Positions 7,092 to 15,982 of a DNA stretch of 64,000 bases are shown one piece after another. Position 1 is the stretch's first letter. Every line of letters begins with the position of its first letter. The DNA comes from Streptomyces sp. 1222.5. Its GTDB lineage: Bacteria; Actinomycetota; Actinomycetes; Streptomycetales; Streptomycetaceae. The stretch is from positions 2,170,001 through 2,234,000 of the forward strand of contig NZ_FNSZ01000001.1 in assembly GCF_900105245.1 (NCBI RefSeq). Direction: 5' to 3'. The position numbers and the translations under genes are program-made. The notes beneath the pieces were generated by a model. It did no database searches and was not told the origin of the DNA. It was given only the letters and a program-made list of their open reading frames with translations.

Positions 7092-8834
7092 TCAAGGGCG
7101 CGGCACGTTCCGCAGGTTGGAGCGGGCCATCTGGACCATCCGGCCGACCCCGCCGTCGAGCACCATCTTCGACGCGGACAGGGCGAACCCCGTGACCATC
7201 TCGGCGCTGATCTTCGGCGGGATCGACAGGGCGTTGGGGTCGGTGACGACGTCCACCAGGGCCGGCCCCTTGTGCTTGAGGGCGTCCTTGAGCGCCCCCG
7301 CGAGCTGCTTCGGCTTCTCCACCCGCACCCCGTAGGCACCGCAGGCCCGGGCGACGGCGGCGAAGTCGGGGTTCACGTTGGTGGTGCCGTACGAGGGCAG
7401 TCCGGCGACCAGCATCTCCAGCTCCACCATGCTGAGGGAGGAGTTGTTGAACAGGACGACCTTCACGGGCAGGTCGTACTGGACGAGCGTCAGGAAGTCG
7501 CCCATCAGCATGGAGAACCCGCCGTCGCCGGACATGGAGATCACCTGCCGGCTCCGGTCGGTGAACTGCGCGCCGATCGCCATGGGCAGGGCGTTGGCCA
7601 TCGACCCGTGCGAGAACGAACCGATGATCCGGCGGCGGCCGTTGGGCGAGATGTACCGGGCCGCCCAAACGTTGCACATGCCGGTGTCGACGGTGAAGAC
7701 CGCCTGGTCGTCGGCGATTTCGTCAAGTACGGCTGCCACGTACTCGGGATGGATCGGGACGTGCTTCTCGACCTTCCGCGTGTACGCCTTGACCACGCCC
7801 TCCAGCGCGTCGGCGTGCTTCCGCAGCATCCGGTCGAGGAAGCGCCGGTCGGTCTTCTCCCGCACCCTCGGGAGCAGGCAGCGCAGCGTCTCGCGGACGT
7901 CGCCCCACACGGCGAGGTCGAGGCGGGAGCGGCGGCCGAGCACCTCGGGCCGCACGTCGACCTGGGCGATCTTGACGTCGTCTGGCAGGAAGGCGTTGTA
8001 CGGGAAGTCGGTGCCGAGCAGGATCAGCAGATCGCACTCGTGGGTCGCCTCGTACGCGGCGCCGTAGCCGAGCAGTCCGCTCATCCCCACGTCGTACGGG
8101 TTGTCGTACTGGATGAACTCCTTGCCGCGCAGCGCGTGCCCCACCGGCGACTTGATCTTCTCCGCGAACCGCATGACCTCGGCGTGCGCGCCGGCCGTGC
8201 CGCTGCCGCAGAACAGGGTGACCTTGCGGGCCGCGTCGATCATCTCCACGAGCCGGTCGATCTCGGTGTCACCGGGCCGGACGGTGGGCCGGGAGGTCAC
8301 GAGGGCGCTCTGCGCGGCCTTCTCCGGGGCGGGTTCGGCGGCGATGTCACCGGGCAGCGAGACCACGCTCACCCCGCTCTGCCCGACCGCGTGCTGGATG
8401 GCGGTCTGCAGCAGCCGGGGCATCTGCCGGGGGCTGGAGATCAACTCGCTGTAGTGGCTGCACTCCTGGAAGAGCCGGTCCGGGTGGGTCTCCTGGAAGT
8501 AGCCGAGGCCGATCTCGCTGGACGGGATCTGCGAGGCGAGGGCGAGCACCGGGGCCATGGAACGGTGCGCGTCGTACAGGCCGTTGATGAGGTGCAGGTT
8601 GCCCGGGCCGCAGGAGCCGGCACAGGCCGCCAGCTTCCCGGTGATCTGGGCCTCGGCGCCGGCCGCGAAGGCCGCGGTCTCCTCGTGGCGCACATGGATC
8701 CAGTCGATGGCGGAGTTACGGCGCACGGCGTCCACGACCGGGTTGAGGCTGTCGCCGACGACGCCGTACAGGCGGCGCACCCCGGCGCGGACAAGGATGT
8801 CGACGAACTGCTCGGCGACGTTCTGTTTGGCCAT
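7092..8834 (-). CDS. poxB: Pyruvate oxidase/dehydrogenase (quinone), PoxB-type
   Basis: A 580-residue thiamine-diphosphate enzyme. Family members oxidise pyruvate to acetate and CO2 with FAD and pass electrons to the quinone pool at the membrane surface. The N-terminal PYR domain contains the conserved Glu region HVRHEETAAFAAGAEA. The middle holds the FAD/nucleotide-binding domain. The C-terminal PP domain has the ThDP motif: SGDGGFSMLMGDFLTLV, closed about 30 residues on by NNSSLSMVE. The length equals the family norm. The start ATG follows AAGGGG at a long 13-nt spacing. It stands alone between the RsbW-like and PP2C-like genes. An acetolactate-synthase relative is less likely, because the C-terminus matches PoxB (NVNPDFAAVARACGAYGVRV). 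Confidence 0.92.
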   Translation of the reverse strand: MAKQNVAEQFVDILVRAGVRRLYGVVGDSLNPVVDAVRRNSAIDWIHVRHEETAAFAAGAEAQITGKLAACAGSCGPGNLHLINGLYDAHRSMAPVLALASQIPSSEIGLGYFQETHPDRLFQECSHYSELISSPRQMPRLLQTAIQHAVGQSGVSVVSLPGDIAAEPAPEKAAQSALVTSRPTVRPGDTEIDRLVEMIDAARKVTLFCGSGTAGAHAEVMRFAEKIKSPVGHALRGKEFIQYDNPYDVGMSGLLGYGAAYEATHECDLLILLGTDFPYNAFLPDDVKIAQVDVRPEVLGRRSRLDLAVWGDVRETLRCLLPRVREKTDRRFLDRMLRKHADALEGVVKAYTRKVEKHVPIHPEYVAAVLDEIADDQAVFTVDTGMCNVWAARYISPNGRRRIIGSFSHGSMANALPMAIGAQFTDRSRQVISMSGDGGFSMLMGDFLTLVQYDLPVKVVLFNNSSLSMVELEMLVAGLPSYGTTNVNPDFAAVARACGAYGVRVEKPKQLAGALKDALKHKGPALVDVVTDPNALSIPPKISAEMVTGFALSASKMVLDGGVGRMVQMARSNLRNVPRP

Positions 8835-8908
8835 GGCTGGCGTCTGCCCCTTCGGTCGTCACGGATCCCTCCGCGGTCCTCAGGTCCATGAATTCACAGG
8901 CGCCGCGG

Positions 8909-10495
8909 TTACGCCTCCCACACGGCCGCCGCCGTACGGTCGTCGGCGTAGCCCTTCACCCGTACCTGCGCGTCGGCGAGGAACGCGGCGAGGCCGGGTG
9001 CGGCGCGGCCGGACCAGCGGCGGGCCAGGTAGGCGCAGAGGGCGGCCTCGCCGCGCAGCGGCCCGGCCAGGCCCTCGGTGCACATCACCAGCGCATCACC
9101 CGGCCGGGCTACCGAGGCGCGGAAGCGGAACGGTTCGCGGGGCGGCTGCGGTGCCGGCTCGTAGGGGCTGGGCGGGGTCGGGATGCCGAAGTCCAGGGTG
9201 AGGCGGTCGCCCTCGGGTGTCTCGGCGGGCGGGGAGCCGAAGCCGACGACGGGGGCGCCGGTGGTCTCGGCCGGCGACACGCGGGGTTCGATGTCCTGCC
9301 ATTCGCCGTCCCGCAGCCGGAACAGCCCGCCGTGGCCGACGCCGAAGAACACGCGGGTACGGCAGTCCGGGTCGGCGGGCAGCAGCAGACAGCGCAGGGT
9401 CGCCGTGTACTCCTCGGGGTCGGCGCCCTGCTCGGCGGCGCTCGCGCGGAGCCGGCCGAGGCTGCGGTCGGTCAGCCGGTGCAGTCCGGACTTGAGGTCG
9501 CCGCGCCGGGCCGCCCGGAGGTCCTCGACCAGCCGCTGGTGGCTGCGGCCCACGGCCCGCCCGATCAACCGGCAGGCCTCGGCCGCCGCGAGGTGCGCGC
9601 CGGGCGTGGCCCGCGCACCGGTGGCCATCGCGACGAGGATCAGCGCCTGTTCGCCGCTGCCGAACCGGGCGGTGAGCAGCGCGTCCCGGCGGGGCTCGCC
9701 CCGGTACCGGGCGGAGTCCCCGCGCAGTGACACCGCCCGCAGGGTGCAGGCCCCGTACCGGGCGCCGTCGAGCACGGTGTCCGGCACGAGTTCGCCGAGC
9801 TCGTCCGGTTCCGCGGCGGGCAGCGCGGTGGGCTCGGGGTCGTAGGTGGGGGGCCCGGAGCCCACGTAGTCGACGGGGGCGGGTGCGGCGGAGTCCGGGG
9901 GCTGCGCGGGCGTCCGGGGCGCGGCCTTCGGCGGCTCGCCGGGGGGCGCGGGTGGTTCGCCGGGTGGCGCGGAGGCCACGGGCGGCTCGGCGGGGGGTGC
10001 GGGCCTCGCGAGGCCGGGTGCGGGCGGCGGCCCGGCCGGTGCCGGGGGTGTCACGGGTGCCGTCTCCGGCGGCTGGGAGGGCGGTGCCGGTACCCGCGGG
10101 CCGGCCGGGGCGGTCCTCGGCGGCTCGGCGGGTACCGGGGGCGTCACCGGTGCCGTTTCCGGCGGCTCGGTGGGCGGTGCGGGTGCCGCGGGGGCCGGAC
10201 GGTCGGCCGACGGTCCGCCGGGGGGAGCGTGCGGGGCGCGCTGCCCCGGTACCGACGGCTCGTGTGGCGCCCGTCTCCTCCCGGCACCGCCGTCGTCGCC
10301 GCCCTCGGCACCCGGCTCCGCACCGCTTCCCAACTGCCCTCCCGGACGTCCCGCGACCGTGTTCCGGGCCGAGGCGAACCGGTCGTCCAGGGAATCCGGC
10401 GCGGCCGAGGGGCCCGTGTCCTCGATGGAGTCGTCGTACAGCTGTCGCCACCAGTCGTCGTCACGACGGGCGGGCCTTCCCCCCTGCTGGCTCAT
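8909..10495 (-). CDS. PP2C-like protein phosphatase with Pro-rich N-terminus
   Basis: About 528 residues. The first ~60 are acidic and start MSQQGGRPARRDDDWWRQLYD. Residues ~60-220 are a Pro/Ala/Gly low-complexity spacer with repeated PPA/EPP units. The last ~290 form a PP2C-like domain (GARYGACTLRAVSLRGDSAR; FFGVGHGGLFRLRDGEW; PGDALVMCTEGLAGPL; ending GYADDRTAAAVWE). The D-D-R-T-A-A closing motif and the GD-S/R segment are typical, but a classic first metal-binding DGHGG is replaced by GVGHGG, so activity is uncertain. ATG at 10495 follows GGGGG. It could belong to a partner-switching pathway with the nearby RsbW-like protein. Confidence 0.82.
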   Translation of the reverse strand: MSQQGGRPARRDDDWWRQLYDDSIEDTGPSAAPDSLDDRFASARNTVAGRPGGQLGSGAEPGAEGGDDGGAGRRRAPHEPSVPGQRAPHAPPGGPSADRPAPAAPAPPTEPPETAPVTPPVPAEPPRTAPAGPRVPAPPSQPPETAPVTPPAPAGPPPAPGLARPAPPAEPPVASAPPGEPPAPPGEPPKAAPRTPAQPPDSAAPAPVDYVGSGPPTYDPEPTALPAAEPDELGELVPDTVLDGARYGACTLRAVSLRGDSARYRGEPRRDALLTARFGSGEQALILVAMATGARATPGAHLAAAEACRLIGRAVGRSHQRLVEDLRAARRGDLKSGLHRLTDRSLGRLRASAAEQGADPEEYTATLRCLLLPADPDCRTRVFFGVGHGGLFRLRDGEWQDIEPRVSPAETTGAPVVGFGSPPAETPEGDRLTLDFGIPTPPSPYEPAPQPPREPFRFRASVARPGDALVMCTEGLAGPLRGEAALCAYLARRWSGRAAPGLAAFLADAQVRVKGYADDRTAAAVWEA

Positions 10496-10693
10496 GCCCC
10501 CAATTGTCCACCGCGAGGGCCGGATGAAAACGGGGCATCGGGAAATTCGGCGGCCCCCGGTACCCCTCGAACGGCGTGTCGAGTGAACGGGCGAACAGCC
10601 GTACGAGAAAAGGGTGATGGCCGCCGGGCGGCCCCACCCCCCACGGGAGGACCGCCCGGCGACATCCTGGGTGGCCCGGCCCCGGATCCCCTT

Positions 10694-10709
10694 CGTGTGC
10701 GCGCACACG
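10694..10709. promoter_or_regulatory. 16-bp perfect palindrome
   Basis: CGTGTGCGCGCACACG reads identically on both strands. It lies about 200 bp upstream of the PP2C-like start, in the divergent region, and could be an operator. The alternating CG/TG sequence could also adopt Z-DNA. No regulator is assigned. Confidence 0.4.
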
Positions 10710-10929
10710 TGCGGGCCCGGGCCACGGTCCGTCACCGGGCCTCGGCGGGCACCGGTCGGATGGCCGGATCGCGGCGTGGATTCCCCGGCGACGCCTGTGG
10801 GCCGTGTGTGCGGCCGCGCGCCCCGCGGTCCTGCCACCTTGGCAGAGTCCCCACCGGTACCGCGATGATGTGCTGCGGCGGGTTTGCGCCGTGGCCGGTT
10901 TCCGCCACGACGTACCACCTCCACAGCTC

Positions 10930-10961
10930 GTTCACAGGGCTGGTTCACACAGTTCGTTCAC
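10930..10961 (+). repeat. Three GTTCAC direct repeats at exact 13-bp period
   Basis: GTTCAC occurs at 10930, 10943 and 10956. The array ends 19 bp before the ATG at 10981, immediately ahead of the GGGGAGGG ribosome site. This placement suggests a regulator binding array or a translational operator for the downstream regulator gene, possibly autoregulation. Confidence 0.5.
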
Positions 10962-10980
10962 CGGGGAGGGATGTAGGCCG

Positions 10981-11964
10981 ATGCTGGCGGCGATAGGGCT
11001 GGACGAGACGCACGAGGCGGCGTACCGGGCGCTGGTGTCCGCGGGCGCGGCCGAGGTGGCCGACCTGGCCCGGCACCTGACGCTGGCCGAGCCGGACACC
11101 GAGCGGGCCCTGCGCCGGCTGGAGCTTCAGGGGCTCGCGGCCCGGTCCTCGGCCCGCCCGGGGCGCTGGGTGGCCGCCCCGCCCGGAGTGGCCCTGGGCG
11201 CGCTGCTCATCCAGCAGCGGCACGAGCTGGAGAAGGCGGAACTGGCGGCCGCGCTGCTCGCGGAGGAGTACCGGGCGACGGCGGCCGAGCCGGCGGTGCA
11301 CGACCTGGTGGAGGTGGTGACCGGCGCGCCGGCGGTCGCCCAGCGCTTCCTGCAGTTGCAGCTGGGCGCCGCCGAGGAGGTGTGCGCGCTGGTCACCGGC
11401 AAGCCGACGGTCGTCTCCGGCATGGAGAACGACGCGGAGGAACAGGCCGCCGGACGCGGGGTGCGCTACCGGGTGGTGATGGAGCGGGCGGTGCTGGAGC
11501 TGCCGCACGGGATGACCGAGCTGGCGGCCGCGCTGGGCCGGGACGAGCAGGTGCGGGTGGTGGACCGGGTTCCGACGAAGCTGGTGATCGCCGACCGGTC
11601 GCTCGCGATGGTGCCGCTGACCTCGCGGACGGCGGAACCCGCCGCGCTGGTGGTGCACGCCAGCGGGCTGCTGGAGCTGCTGGCCGGGCTGTTCGAGTCG
11701 GTGTGGCGGGACGCGCTGCCCCTGCGTCTCGGCGCGTCCGGGGCGGCCGAGGAGCATCCGGACGGTCCGGACGCCACCGATCTGGAGGTGCTGTCGCTGC
11801 TGCTGGCCGGGCTGACCGACGTGAGTGTGGCCAAGCAGCTCGATCTGGGCCTGCGGACCGTGCAGCGCCGGGTGAAGCGGCTGATGGAGCTGGCCGGGGT
11901 GACGACCCGGCTCCAGCTGGGCTGGCACGCCTACGAGCGGGGCTGGGTGAGCAGGCCGTCCTGA
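10981..11964 (+). CDS. TrmB/LuxR-type transcriptional regulator
   Basis: About 327 residues. The N-terminus is a TrmB-like winged helix (GLDETHEAAYRALVSAGAAE, then LARHLTLAEPDTERALRRLE). A middle region of PLD-like regulatory fold (LVTGKPTVVSGMENDAEEQA) follows. The C-terminus holds a LuxR/GerE-style HTH, TDLEVLSLLLAGLTDVSVAK then LDLGLRTVQRRVKRLMELAG. This two-HTH layout is common in Streptomyces and its ligand is generally unknown. The ATG at 10981 is preceded by GGGGAGGG at a rather long 10-nt spacing. Neighbours offer no metabolic clue. The repeats just upstream suggest tight control of its own expression. Confidence 0.86.
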   Translation: MLAAIGLDETHEAAYRALVSAGAAEVADLARHLTLAEPDTERALRRLELQGLAARSSARPGRWVAAPPGVALGALLIQQRHELEKAELAAALLAEEYRATAAEPAVHDLVEVVTGAPAVAQRFLQLQLGAAEEVCALVTGKPTVVSGMENDAEEQAAGRGVRYRVVMERAVLELPHGMTELAAALGRDEQVRVVDRVPTKLVIADRSLAMVPLTSRTAEPAALVVHASGLLELLAGLFESVWRDALPLRLGASGAAEEHPDGPDATDLEVLSLLLAGLTDVSVAKQLDLGLRTVQRRVKRLMELAGVTTRLQLGWHAYERGWVSRPS

Positions 11965-12009
11965 CCGGGTTGACCTGCGGTTTCTTCACCCGTCCGGCAC
12001 TCTGGGCAG

Positions 12010-12492
12010 ATGGGCGTGTGGGAGCTCGTGCTGGTCGGCGTGGTGATCGCGGTCGGCGTGTGCGGGGTGCTGGTGCCCGGGGTGCCTGGGTCCTGGCTGG
12101 TCTGGGCCGGGGTGCTGTGGTGGGCGCTGACGGACCCCCGGCCGGTGGCCTGGGCGGTCCTGGTGGGAGCCACCGCGGTGCTGCTGCTGTCGCTCGTGGT
12201 GCGCTGGGCGCTGCCGCCCCGCCGGCTGCGGGAGAGTGGCGCCACGCCCCGGATGGGGGTGTACGCCGGGGCCGGGGCGCTCCTCGGTTTCGTCCTGCTG
12301 CCGGTGGTGGGCGCGGTGCCCGGTTTCATGGCCGGGATCTATCTGCACGAGCGGCTGCGGCTGGGCGGCCGCGCCGAGGCCGTGGCCGCCCTGCGCACGA
12401 CGATGCGCGCGGGTGGTTCCAGCGTGCTGGCGGAGCTCTTCGCGTGTCTGCTGACGGCCGCCGTGTGGCTGGTCACGGTGGTGTGGGCGTGA
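12010..12492 (+). CDS. DUF456 membrane protein
   Basis: 160 residues with four or five hydrophobic segments (VWELVLVGVVIAVGVCGVLV; WLVWAGVLWWALT; AWAVLVGATAVLLLSLVVRW; GAGALLGFVLLPVVGAVPGF; a last one near the C-terminus). The Gly-rich GFVLLPVVGAVPGF segment is characteristic of DUF456. It is an inner-membrane protein of unknown function. It lies 45 bp after the regulator gene and may be cotranscribed. CACTCT just upstream of a start lacking an SD could be the -10 of a leaderless promoter. Its 3' end overlaps the convergent SGNH gene by 20 bp. Confidence 0.85.
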   Translation: MGVWELVLVGVVIAVGVCGVLVPGVPGSWLVWAGVLWWALTDPRPVAWAVLVGATAVLLLSLVVRWALPPRRLRESGATPRMGVYAGAGALLGFVLLPVVGAVPGFMAGIYLHERLRLGGRAEAVAALRTTMRAGGSSVLAELFACLLTAAVWLVTVVWA

Positions 12493-13756
12493 CCGGGCGG
12501 GCCGGGCGGTGGGCCGGGGCCGGCGGGCGGTGGCCGGAGTGTGCGGGCCAGTAGTGCACGAGGTGTTTCGCCGGGCCGCCGGAGAGCGCCAGCCGGACGG
12601 TGTCGGCGACGGCCGTCATGCCCGCGTCGTTGAAGTGCAGGTGGTCGCCGGGGTCGTAGCCCGGCAGGATGCGGGTGGGGTCGGCCGGGTCGCGTACGGC
12701 GGCGTCCGCGTCGGCGACCGCGTCGAAGACGCCGCCGGTGCGGATGAAGGCGTTCACCCGCTGCCGTACGGCCTCGCCGGCGGCGGTGTGGGCGGGGTAG
12801 CTGCCGTACGGCGTGAGGGTGACGCCGACCACGAGGATGCCGCGGGCGTGGGCGCGGGCGACGAGGGTGCGGTAGGCGTCGGCGTACGCGGCGGCGTCGA
12901 ACGCCTCGGGGGTGCCCTTGATGTCGTTGATGCCTTCGAACACGACCAGGGCGCGGACCCCGGCCCGGTCGAGGGCGTCGGGGTCGAGGCGGGCGAGGGC
13001 GCCGGGGCCGGTGCCGTCGCGCAGCAGGCGGTTGCCCGCGATGCCGGCGTTGAGCACGCCGAGCCGTTCCGGGCGCAGTTGCTCGGCCAGCCGGTCGGGC
13101 CAGCGGTGATTGGCGTTCGGAGTGGAGCCGTTACCGTCGGTGAGGGAGTCGCCGAACGCGACGACGCTGCCCCGGGTGGGCCCTTGGACGTCGACGCCGG
13201 TGACGTAGTACCAGGTGCTGATCTTCCTGGTGTAGGCGGCGCCGGACTCGTCGGCGGCCCGGCCCGCGCCCGTTTTGGCGACGTAGCTGGTCTGCAGGGC
13301 GGTGCGGTGCTGGGTGGCGGGTCCGCTGTCGCCGGGGGTGTACACGGTGACGAGGAGGTCGGCGCCGGGCGCGACGGTCAGCGGTACCGGGTCGGAGACG
13401 ATGTCGCGGCCCACCGGGACGGTGACGCCGGTGGCGCCCCGGAAGGTGGCGGTGCGCATGGTGCCGGGTGCCGCGTCCGCGCCGGCCGTCCCACGCCGGG
13501 CGACGGTGACGGCGCCGAGGGTGAGCGGCGCGGTGCCGAGCCGGTTGCTCAGCCGGACGCGCACCGCGCTGCCCCCGACGCTGAGGTGGACGACGTTGCG
13601 GACCGCGGCGCCGGGCAGCGCGGGCGTGGTGCCCGAGGGCGCGGTCTCCCAACTGCCGGTCCACGGCGGGGTCGCCGGCCCGGCCGCCGCCGGGGCCGCC
13701 GTGCCCGGCAGCACCGTCAGCAGCAGGACCGTGAGGACCCGTCGGACCTTGGCCAT
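12473..13756 (-). CDS. Secreted SGNH/GDSL hydrolase
   Basis: About 427 residues. A Sec signal peptide (MAKVRRVLTVLLLTVLPGTA, cut after APAAAG) leads into an N-terminal beta domain of ~150 residues, then the SGNH domain. Block I is VVAFGDSLTDGNGS with the nucleophile Ser, block II NAGIAGNRLL, block III EGINDI, and block V DHLHFNDAGM with Asp and His. This two-part layout occurs in Streptomyces esterases acting on plant cell-wall polysaccharide esters, so it is probably an extracellular esterase or acetylxylan-type enzyme. The Pro-rich C-terminal tail is dispensable-looking. ATG 13756 gives the clean signal peptide; upstream in-frame codons do not. Confidence 0.9.
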   Translation of the reverse strand: MAKVRRVLTVLLLTVLPGTAAPAAAGPATPPWTGSWETAPSGTTPALPGAAVRNVVHLSVGGSAVRVRLSNRLGTAPLTLGAVTVARRGTAGADAAPGTMRTATFRGATGVTVPVGRDIVSDPVPLTVAPGADLLVTVYTPGDSGPATQHRTALQTSYVAKTGAGRAADESGAAYTRKISTWYYVTGVDVQGPTRGSVVAFGDSLTDGNGSTPNANHRWPDRLAEQLRPERLGVLNAGIAGNRLLRDGTGPGALARLDPDALDRAGVRALVVFEGINDIKGTPEAFDAAAYADAYRTLVARAHARGILVVGVTLTPYGSYPAHTAAGEAVRQRVNAFIRTGGVFDAVADADAAVRDPADPTRILPGYDPGDHLHFNDAGMTAVADTVRLALSGGPAKHLVHYWPAHSGHRPPAPAHRPARPVTPTPP

Positions 13757-13972
13757 GTGAGCGCCCGCCCTTCCCCGTCGGCTCGTCGGAGGAGACCGTC
13801 CCACACGCCGGGCCCGCGCCACCGGATCACCGGCGCCGGTCCACCCGCTCGGCGCAACCCGGCCGAGGACGGCGGCCCTGGGGCGCACCGCCGATGCGCG
13901 GGTCACGGAATCCGCTCATGACGGCGGCCGAGCGAGATCGCGCCTGGTGCACGGCCGGGGCCCGGAGGGCGG

Positions 13973-14467
13973 CTAGCGGCCGGTGACCGCGCCTTCCAGG
14001 GTCAGCAGCCACACCTTGCGCTCGAGTCCGCCCGCGTATCCGGTCATCGCCCCGTTCGCGCCGATGACCCGGTGGCAAGGGCGCACGATCAGCAGGGGGT
14101 TGGCGCCGATCGCGCCGCCGACGGCGCGAACGGCCATGCGCTGGGCGCCGATACGGGCCGCGATCCCGCCGTAGGTCACCGTGGCTCCGTAGGGCACCTC
14201 GTCCAGCGCGGCCCACACCCGCTGCCGGAACTCGGTGCCGTCCGCGCGCAACGGCAGCCGGAACTCCTTGAGTTCCCCGGCGAAGTAGGCGGCGAGCTGG
14301 TCGCCTGCCGCGCGGAACGGTCCGGGGTCGTGCCGCCAGCCGTCCTGGACGGTCCGGCCGCCCTTCTGCCCGGGTACGGACAGCGAGGTGAGCGTGCCGT
14401 CCGGGTCGGCGGTGAGCAGCAGCGGCCCGACGGGGGCGTCCAGCCGGGTGTAGTACACGGTCGTCAT
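13973..14467 (-). CDS. ogt: Methylated-DNA--protein-cysteine methyltransferase
   Basis: 164 residues. It repairs O6-methylguanine by irreversible transfer of the alkyl group to its own Cys131 in the motif LIVRPCHRVIG. The DNA-binding Arg-finger helix (TVTYGGIAARIGAQRMAVRA) precedes it. Length and both halves match Ogt/MGMT proteins. Its ATG overlaps the stop of the Ada-AlkA gene as ATGA, so translation is probably coupled and the two act as one alkylation-repair unit. Confidence 0.95.
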   Translation of the reverse strand: MTTVYYTRLDAPVGPLLLTADPDGTLTSLSVPGQKGGRTVQDGWRHDPGPFRAAGDQLAAYFAGELKEFRLPLRADGTEFRQRVWAALDEVPYGATVTYGGIAARIGAQRMAVRAVGGAIGANPLLIVRPCHRVIGANGAMTGYAGGLERKVWLLTLEGAVTGR

Positions 14468-15858
14468 CGGATCGGCTCTCCCGCCACGCGCAGATGCTGG
14501 ACGGCGTACGACCGCCACGGCCGCCACCCGTCGGGTACGGCGGCCCCGGGCGGGACCACGTCCGGATCGCCGAGGGCCCGGACGCGGACGGTGGCGACGG
14601 TGGCCGGGTCCATGCCGGGCAGGGCGAGCAGCGCCCGCTGGGCGTCGTCCCGGTCGGCGCCCGGGTCCAGCCGCACCGTGCCGTCCGCGAGGGCGGCGGC
14701 GAGCGCGCCCAGCGGGCCGTGGGGCTCGGCCTCGGCGAGGACGGCCGGCTCCGGGAAGAGGTGGGTGAGGCTGCCGCAGGGCGCGTCGAGCGCCTTGCCG
14801 TACCGGAGCACCAGCCGCTCGGCCCCCTCCGGACCGGCGAGGGCGCGTACGGCGGGTTCCAGCGGGTCGGCGGCGCCGGGCGAGCGCAGCCCGGGCCGGG
14901 CGGCGACGAGGGGGGCGAGCCGGGGGTCGGCGCCGAGCCGCTCGTCGACGGCGTAGGGGTCGGCGTCGAGGTCGAACAGGCGCCGCAGCCGTTGCACCGC
15001 GCTGCCGAGGTCCCTGGGGTCGGTCAGGTGCAGCCGTGCCTCCAGCCAGCCGCCCGGATGCGTGCCGCCGGTCGTCCTCGGCGCCCTGGTGCGCTCCGCG
15101 ACGGCGACGAGCGCGGTGCCGTACGGCAGGCGCAGGGTGCGCCGGTAGGTACGGCCGCCCTGGGTGCCGGACACCTCCTCGACGCCCGGTACGGCCTCCC
15201 GTGCCAGCTGGTCGAAGACGGCGGCGGCCTGGTACGGGCCCCGATACGCCAGCCGCAGCGGTATGCCGGCGCCGGGGGTGGCCCGGCGGTTCGCGCGGCC
15301 CCGGGGTGCGGCGGCGCGCACCTCGGTGGGTGTCGCGTCGTACACCTCGCGGATGGTGTCGTTGAACTGCCGCACGCTGGCGAATCCGGACGCGAACGCG
15401 ATCTCGGTGACCTGGAGGTCGGTGGTCTGCAGGAGCACCCGCGCGGAGTGCGCCCGCTGGGCCCGGGCGAGCGCCACGGGCCCGGCGCCCAGCTCGGCGG
15501 TGAGCTGCCGCTGCACCTGCCGGGCGCTGTAGCCGAGGCGTGCGGCGAGTCCGGCGACGCCCTCGCGGTCCACGACGCCGTCGGCGATCAGCCGTACGGC
15601 CCGGCCGACGACGTCCGCGCGGACGTTCCACTCCGCCGAGCCCGGCACGGCGTCCGGCCGGCACCGGCGGCAGGCCCGGAAGCCGGAGCCCTGCGCCGCG
15701 GCGGCGGTCGGGAAGAAGCGGACGTTGTGCCGCTTGGGCGTCACCGCCGGACAGCTCGGCCGGCAGTAGATCCCGGTCGTCTCGACGGCGAAGAAGAACG
15801 CGCCGTCGAACCGCCCGTCCCGGCTGCGCACCGCCTCGTACCTGCTGTCCTCGTCCAT
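14464..15858 (-). CDS. Ada-type sensor fused to AlkA DNA glycosylase
   Basis: About 464 residues in three parts. Residues 1-75 are the Ada zinc domain with ligands Cys32, Cys36, Cys63 and Cys66 (TTGIYCRPSCPAVTPKRH, GFRACRRCRPD), which senses methylphosphotriesters. Residues ~85-180 are an AraC HTH (GLAARLGYSARQVQRQLTAE; ASGFASVRQFNDTIREVYDA). The rest is AlkA-like with the helix-hairpin-helix ALLALPGMDPATVATVRVRA followed by a catalytic-position Asp in LGDPDVVPPG. It therefore combines sensor/activator and 3-methyladenine glycosylase. The ATG at 15858 has GGAG 5 nt upstream, and a GTG precedes it directly. It overlaps ogt by 4 nt. Methylation of a zinc Cys likely autoactivates the pair. Confidence 0.93.
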   Translation of the reverse strand: MDEDSRYEAVRSRDGRFDGAFFFAVETTGIYCRPSCPAVTPKRHNVRFFPTAAAAQGSGFRACRRCRPDAVPGSAEWNVRADVVGRAVRLIADGVVDREGVAGLAARLGYSARQVQRQLTAELGAGPVALARAQRAHSARVLLQTTDLQVTEIAFASGFASVRQFNDTIREVYDATPTEVRAAAPRGRANRRATPGAGIPLRLAYRGPYQAAAVFDQLAREAVPGVEEVSGTQGGRTYRRTLRLPYGTALVAVAERTRAPRTTGGTHPGGWLEARLHLTDPRDLGSAVQRLRRLFDLDADPYAVDERLGADPRLAPLVAARPGLRSPGAADPLEPAVRALAGPEGAERLVLRYGKALDAPCGSLTHLFPEPAVLAEAEPHGPLGALAAALADGTVRLDPGADRDDAQRALLALPGMDPATVATVRVRALGDPDVVPPGAAVPDGWRPWRSYAVQHLRVAGEPIR

Positions 15859-15982
15859 CACGGCTCCAGTGTGGAACGGCGGGCCGGGGGCGGGCCAGCG
15901 GAATTCGGACATGGAGCTGCGGCGTGCCGCGGCCGCGCCGATCAGCGGCCCGGCCGTACGGCGACGAGGCCCCGGGGGGCGG

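Larger units (their letters stand above)
10496..10980. other. Divergent control region, PP2C-like / TrmB-LuxR-type regulator
   Basis: 485 bp without a credible gene. It holds a 16-bp perfect palindrome at 10694-10709 and three GTTCAC repeats at 13-bp spacing at 10930-10961, both listed separately. An ATG immediately followed by TAG sits at 10971-10976, just before the true start at 10981. Confidence 0.5.
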
